Source: Epiperipatus broadwayi (lineage: Eukaryota > Onychophora > Udeonychophora > Euonychophora > Peripatidae). Taken from it: a DNA stretch of 64,000 bases. Shown piece by piece: positions 58,716-64,000 of the stretch; positions within the stretch are counted from its first letter, which is position 1; each line of letters opens with the position of its first letter. The stretch spans positions 5,076,606 to 5,140,605 of the forward strand of contig JAQFVV010012441.1 in assembly GCA_028023455.1 (NCBI GenBank), given 5' to 3'. Below the pieces are notes generated by a model. That model had not been told where the DNA came from, did no database searches, and saw only the letters and a list, made by a program, of their open reading frames with translations. The translations under genes were made by a program, and so were the position numbers.

Positions 58716-61700
58716 GAGACTCTAAACAACTCAGCTCAGTGGGGTTACAATAAATTAAACAAAAAGAGGTGATGATCCAGAGATGTATAATCAAATAAAG
58801 GTCAAATCCAATACTGATGAACTATAACTACTACAGCATATTGATATTTTAATAAACCATACAAAAGATTATCTAAAATCACTAATCAATGCTTACCATA
58901 TTAGTCATACAAATAGATATACATTCTCTGAATAAGACCTATGATGCTTTGCTTTAAAATATTATCTTACAGAATTATATTTACTAAACAACAAGAGTAG
59001 ATAACCTCAGGGATTTTAAAACTAACACTCTTGTATAAAATTAAAGTTTAAGTTAAGTTGCCTCATAAAGAATTACTGTGATTAATAAATAAATAAGTGA
59101 CATCTTAGCTGACCATAAAATAATTATAATATGTTCCATCTTAAAATAATAAACAAAACAAATATTAATTCACAAAATTTAATGAATCAATTTAAATTTA
59201 ACTAATAATGGCCTATTAGATAAGATATTACTTGAGTAGAGAAAGAGCAAGAGTACTTTTATTGCCTTTCCATACTCACAGAAAACCACTAAAGACCTCA
59301 AATGCAAATGAATTAGAATTCTTTAAATATATCAGATTTAAGATGATGATAGATGATGTGCAGTGAATATAAGATAAGGTGCAGCTTTTAAAATAATATT
59401 AATTAAAATATTCTTCTGAAGTATTAATATTGTTAATCTGATATTGCATAATCTTTAGTCTGAAAAATATACTGATAATTTTTTTAAAAAATAAACTTTT
59501 AACTAATATTTAATTAGGTATCTGCTATAATGCAATTATCTGTATTTATGATTCAATATGAGAATCATTTACTTTAATATTTTTTTTTAATTTTCAAGAC
59601 AATATTAACTATATCTAATTAACTTAGAATATACTTGTAAATTTCTGAATTGAAGGTTAAATAATTTTTACATTTTAAGATTTTGTGAGCTTGGAACCCA
59701 AGACAATAATATATTCTCATATAAAAGTAAAACAAACAAAACAAAACTTTTGAAATAATAATAATTTGATTTATTAATAATGAGAAGACATGTTTACAAA
59801 TGTAGTAGAATACAAACAGTGCCAATACCGTACTAAGATTTAATATAATTATTTGGACTCTTAATAGTTTTATTTAACTTACATTAATACACTTAATAAC
59901 CGACAAAGGTTATTCAATATGCATTTTCTCTTTTAATAATTAGATTTTTATCAAAATACCTTAAACTTTAATTATCATATGTACTTAATAAGCACACTAC
60001 TATTCTTCTTTATTAGACTAATTTATACCATTATTGTGTCATCTAATAATCAGAATAACACACAGAACTAGGTTTATATTGAAAACCCTAAGCTTAATTT
60101 TATACTCCTAAACCTAACAAACGTTAAGTTGGAATAAGCATATTCAGCAATACTTTTGAAAAATATCATCACTAGTTTCACGGATATAAATAATATCATA
60201 GCTAGATTTATGTTTAAATCAGACTAAACTAATATTAAAATTAAACTAAATTAAGTGTATGCGGCAATCATTCATCAGAGATCAGTTATACTTTTTTTTA
60301 AATAACTTTAGTCCACATAAAATTATTCCCTCAATGTTTTAAAGATAATGATGTAACAGACTTACAAATCCAGCGGCAAAATTCTGGATGAAAATATTAA
60401 ATTAGTATGTGTGAATTGCCACTTATACCATATGCATATTTAACATACATTAAAATAAATATAACTTATTGTTGGTTAGCTTGTGCATGATAAAACTATC
60501 ATAGCAACACAATTCAAACATTGATATACCTATGAGCCTTAAATTAGCTACAACTACCTGAAGAAATACATTTCCTCAAACAAGCATATCTTGTCATCAC
60601 AAATATAAAACAAATGCAATATCACCTACTGTGGTGGAATTAGCATTAAGTCATCATGAATGATAGGCAAAAAAAATATAAAAATACTAGGCTCCTCAGA
60701 GCTGGAAAAGAATGTGGCGGTTTCCAAAAAATACCTAACTATGAGGCAAAATTAAGATGTCTGGAATGCATCTTCAGTACATATGAGAACAGGAACACAC
60801 ACCAGAAAAGCACAATTCTCTCATGGGATTTATAATGCTTATAAATGTGATCGTCATCACTGAAAAATACAATACAATACTCTCTTTTTGGGGACAAGCA
60901 CTATCAAATCATGGAAATACAATACAATAAGGATGGAGGATTTTCTCTACTCCATAAGCAAATTCAAAAATTATGAACTAAGCCTAATTCTTGAGGCTAA
61001 CAAATACTAACTAATAGCAAGATATATACTTCACCTTAATTAATTAAATTATTCCTAAGAAGTCTAAAAATACAAAATGAATATCCAATGTTCGAACCAA
61101 CAAAGCCAACTATGTGTCAACTGACTACTGTAGAAAATACTTTAAAATTAAATGCTTATAAAATTCTAGGCAAGACACAATGCACACATAAAATATTAAA
61201 TGCTAAAATATAATAACTAGTGGACTTTTAAAATTGTAAATTAAATGCAAGAATATTTACTTCTTCATGAATATAAAATATTTGTAGTTATTATTAATAT
61301 AACATTCATAAAACAAATGAATGGATATTCTCTGATAAACTTCTTTAGTAAATTTAAAATAAAAATTGAGTAAAACATCCCATTTATATGGAAATAAGAC
61401 TATGATATTTAAATCTCTATAATAAAATTATTAAATAGAAACTAGCTAATGTAATGCTTAATAAATAAACTAAATCTACTTAAGAATGGCAAAAAGCATT
61501 TGCTCCTTCAAATAAACCTATTTCATTTTAAAATTATAACCCTAGTTTACGTGTATATTTATGCAAAAGTGTTACAAAATAATAAAAAAATTATTAATAG
61601 CATAAATATTTTTATGGTTTTCTTTTTTTAAAACCAATAAACCAGACCATAAAAAAAAATTAATACATTAATTTAAGTTCATATTTCGGCTCTGTGACGA

Positions 61701-62850
61701 TTTTTCCATTTCATAATGTGTAGACAATTTATCCATGTTAAAATATCTATCCGAATTCGAAGCTTCAATTAATACATTTATACACATGGCAATCATTTCC
61801 AAACGAAAATGTTCAATAGTTCATTAATAATATTTTTTTAAAAAAACAATTTTTAAAAAAAAATTAAATAATAAGATTAAGCCAGCATGAAACAAAATAA
61901 ATTCTTCAGCTGAACACACTTTAATTTATTTATAGGATCCCAAGTTCAAAATTGCATATAATAATAATAAGAATATCTTTCTATCTGAATTCTTTATCCT
62001 CTTTTGGGAAAAACGCTTCTTTTGAAATATAGTTTTTCTTAAGTACTTTTCCTAATAATATTCCAAGACGTATTTATTTTTAAAATTAATTTTCTTTGCT
62101 TACTTTTAAATATGAGAGTAGAAATTTTTTTTACTGTTCAAGACATTTCTCTGTTTATATGCTATAATTAATGCCATAAAGTTATTTTTAAATACTGGCA
62201 AGTATGACCATTTATAATGTACCCAATAACTATAAATTCATTATTAATCCTTACAAATTGCTTTAAAGTTTTATTTCCAAATACGTGTCCTTTCTTACTG
62301 TGTAAATAAGAATTATCCTTTAAAATGTATATATTATCTGTTTGCATTTAGCTAAACAAATCATTTTCATATATGTCAAGATATAAGTAATAACTTTTCT
62401 TTTTTTAAAAAAAATAATCATTCTTTATAGTTTCACTGTAATCGAACATAGCAGCTTCTTTATAATGTTCTTTTTAAACTTTAAAAATTTTTTTTTTTTA
62501 CATATACTTTTAATCTAACAGGAAAAATAATTAGCATTTTATTTTCAAAATAGTTTAATACAACCCAATGCTTATCTATGGAAATGATTAATAGTTTGTT
62601 CCTTAACCTTATTTCCAAGTAAAGAAAATTAAACAAGTTAAAGTCATATAATATGTGAGATGCTTCATTTACTTTAGACATTTTTTTTACTATAATTTCT
62701 ATGCCTCAACTGAAATTCAAATTGTCAGAAAAACGGATTACCTTTTCTTCTTAGCCCTCCATCACTACAGGACGATTTTAAATATTTTAAACATACTTGT
62801 ATTTTTTTTAGAAAAATCAAGCTTTTTTAAAAAAAATACTTTTATTAACA
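58716..62850. other. AT-rich non-coding stretch
   Basis: Nothing recognised over 4 kb except a 15-bp direct repeat, AAATACAATACAATA, at 60865-60879 and 60915-60929. The block 60640-60930 is somewhat G+C-richer and may be a worn repeat. Confidence 0.45.
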
Positions 62851-63003
62851 AAATTTTAAGATCCAGCACCAGTTGAATCAAAACAAGATCACCCCCTGGA
62901 TGGTCCCTCGATCTCCATTTTATCTCACAATTTTTCATCCACCTACAATTCATTTAAAAACCAATAAAAAATTTTTTTATTAAATTTTAATATTCTGACA
63001 AAC

Positions 63004-63065
63004 CAGCTGTGGAATCAATCTACTGACGTAATCAATATAATTTTCCCATACCATGTGACCTTCAG
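63004..63065 (-). CDS. Candidate exon of an unidentified host gene
   Basis: On the minus strand an acceptor TTTTGACTTTGCAG precedes 63065, and CAGCTG|GTTTGT gives a possible donor after 63004. The 62-bp exon, read with two leading bases completing a codon, gives EGHMVWENYIDYVSRLIPQL: rich in W, Y, E, D and quite unlike local chance peptides. If the donor is not used, the frame runs on for CQNIKI and a stop, so it could also be a last exon. I do not recognise the protein. Acceptor and composition are seen; the rest is inference. Confidence 0.4.
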
Positions 63066-63822
63066 CTGCAAAGTCAAAATTTTAGTATTATAAATATTAT
63101 GCAATAATTATTTTTTTATATTTTATACAACACAATAATAATAAACATAAAATTTAAAGTTATACCCTTTATTAAACCCTTAAATATTTTGTTAAAAATA
63201 ATTTTATCCACACATTTGCTTTATTTACTTATTTTAAACAATATGGGAGTTAAATTATTTTTTTATTCTTATGTTTCCATGTCTATGCATGCACATATTC
63301 TCACATATGTCTGGCCTTACTTTAACTGTTTAAAATTATTTTTAGAATTACAACAATAAAATGTTAACGATTATTTAATCTAATTAACTTTTATAACTAT
63401 AATGCTAAACTACAAAACTAATAACAAATATTCTTATTTTCTTTTAATAAAACTTACATATCATTTCCTTTTTAAAATTTATTAATTACCTATTCCAACT
63501 TAATAATAATATCTTATTATTATTCTTTAAACATTAGAATATATTATACAGTAGTTATTTTAGAATACATTTAATACTATTTATCAATTCACAATTATAA
63601 TAATTTAACATTTGCTTATGTTAAATTATTACCTAACATCCCTTATCAAACCAACTAATATTATTAAAAATATTTAGATTATCCTATTTTAATAATTAAC
63701 TAGTTTAATTTCCATTTTTATCATCATTATTTTTTTTTTTAAATCCAAAATTTTAAACAAAAGGTTAAGCTAAGATAACCTTGATTACCTCTTGGAACTA
63801 AGTGACACTTCAGTTAGGTACA

Positions 63823-63823
<1 letters not shown>

Positions 63824-63873
<50 letters not shown>
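63824..63873. repeat. (TA)n(GA)n compound microsatellite
   Basis: TA to about 63849, then AG to 63873, preceded by CAGTTAGGTACA. Confidence 0.95.
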
Positions 63874-63943
63874 TTTGTTCAATTTTATACATCTGTTTTT
63901 TCTAGATGTGGAACTTTAACAATTAGTGTGAAATTTTCTTACA

Positions 63944-64000
63944 GAGCCTCTACAATCATATAGTATTAATTTCCCAGTTGTGAGTTTGTGTGATAAAATC
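63944..64000 (+). CDS. Weak exon candidate running off the window
   Basis: GAAATTTTCTTACAG at 63930-63944 is a good acceptor. After it one frame stays open to the window end (PLQSYSINFPVVSLCDKI). Short and without a recognised domain. Confidence 0.18.

Noticed and set aside
58247-58729. 160-codon minus-strand frame rich in S, F, L and H
   Set aside because: Complement of the purine-rich tract; the residue bias is fully explained by it, with no domain or splice context.
62855-62955. G+C-richer open block on the minus strand (WMKNCEIKWRSRDHPGG) as an exon following 63004-63065
   Set aside because: An acceptor-like GTAG exists, but the reading phase does not fit the 62-bp exon candidate and the other frames have early stops; could be a repeat.

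Overview
This window reads as AT-rich (about three-quarters A+T by eye) animal nuclear DNA made almost entirely of transposable elements, their decayed remains and simple repeats. The evidence is non-LTR (LINE) coding remains of two kinds, several Penelope-like elements (PLEs) with YVDD reverse transcriptase and GIY-YIG endonuclease, a Ty3/Gypsy-type LTR element, tRNA-derived retroposed sequences, palindromic foldback elements and long di- and trinucleotide arrays. I see no operons, CRISPR arrays, rRNA genes or intact tRNA genes. The phylum cannot be settled from sequence alone. No complete host gene is visible; the only host-coding candidates are small exon-like islands at 1648-1739 (+), 63004-63065 (-) and, weakly, 63944-64000 (+).

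Layout. 1-4.4 kb: AT-rich intergenic or intronic DNA with one exon candidate. 4.4-4.97 kb: a foldback retroposon with 15-bp target duplications; a second member lies at 39.17-39.54 kb. 6.7-8.2 and 9.2-10.15 kb: two decayed RTE-like LINE copies on the minus strand; a third lies on the plus strand at 54.8-56.0 kb. 10.2-11.5 kb: a degenerate repeat field. 12.4-14.27 kb: a probable solo LTR. 14.28-22.07 kb: a 7.8-kb LTR retrotransposon in minus orientation with 2.06-kb LTRs, reduced inside to a gag-like N-terminus next to an integrase C-terminus. Both LTR-type elements sit in AT dinucleotide runs.

25.68-34.51 kb: two head-to-head copies of one LINE family (ORF1 with CCHC knuckles; ORF2 with apurinic-type endonuclease, RT and C-terminal zinc motif). 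Both are bordered at each end by same-strand trinucleotide arrays. A third, longer but more broken copy is at 40.93-46.05 kb; a tRNA-Gly(UCC) pseudogene has been retroposed into its ORF1 with an 11-bp target duplication.

46.4-50.05 kb: two head-to-head PLE copies form a 3.6-kb palindrome. Their tails carry a tRNA-like module and a hammerhead-ribozyme-like core. A third related PLE at 51.4-53.3 kb carries a 93-bp insertion and an 80-bp duplication, and a different PLE lineage is at 57.5-58.16 kb. Foldback MITE-like palindromes lie at 50.58-50.83 and 54.47-54.69 kb and a short TIR element at 35.74 kb. The rest is AT-rich DNA, a long purine-strand tract (58.3-58.7 kb) and microsatellites.

No element looks intact: every coding region carries stops, frameshifts or truncation. 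Confidence is high for element class and low for host exons.
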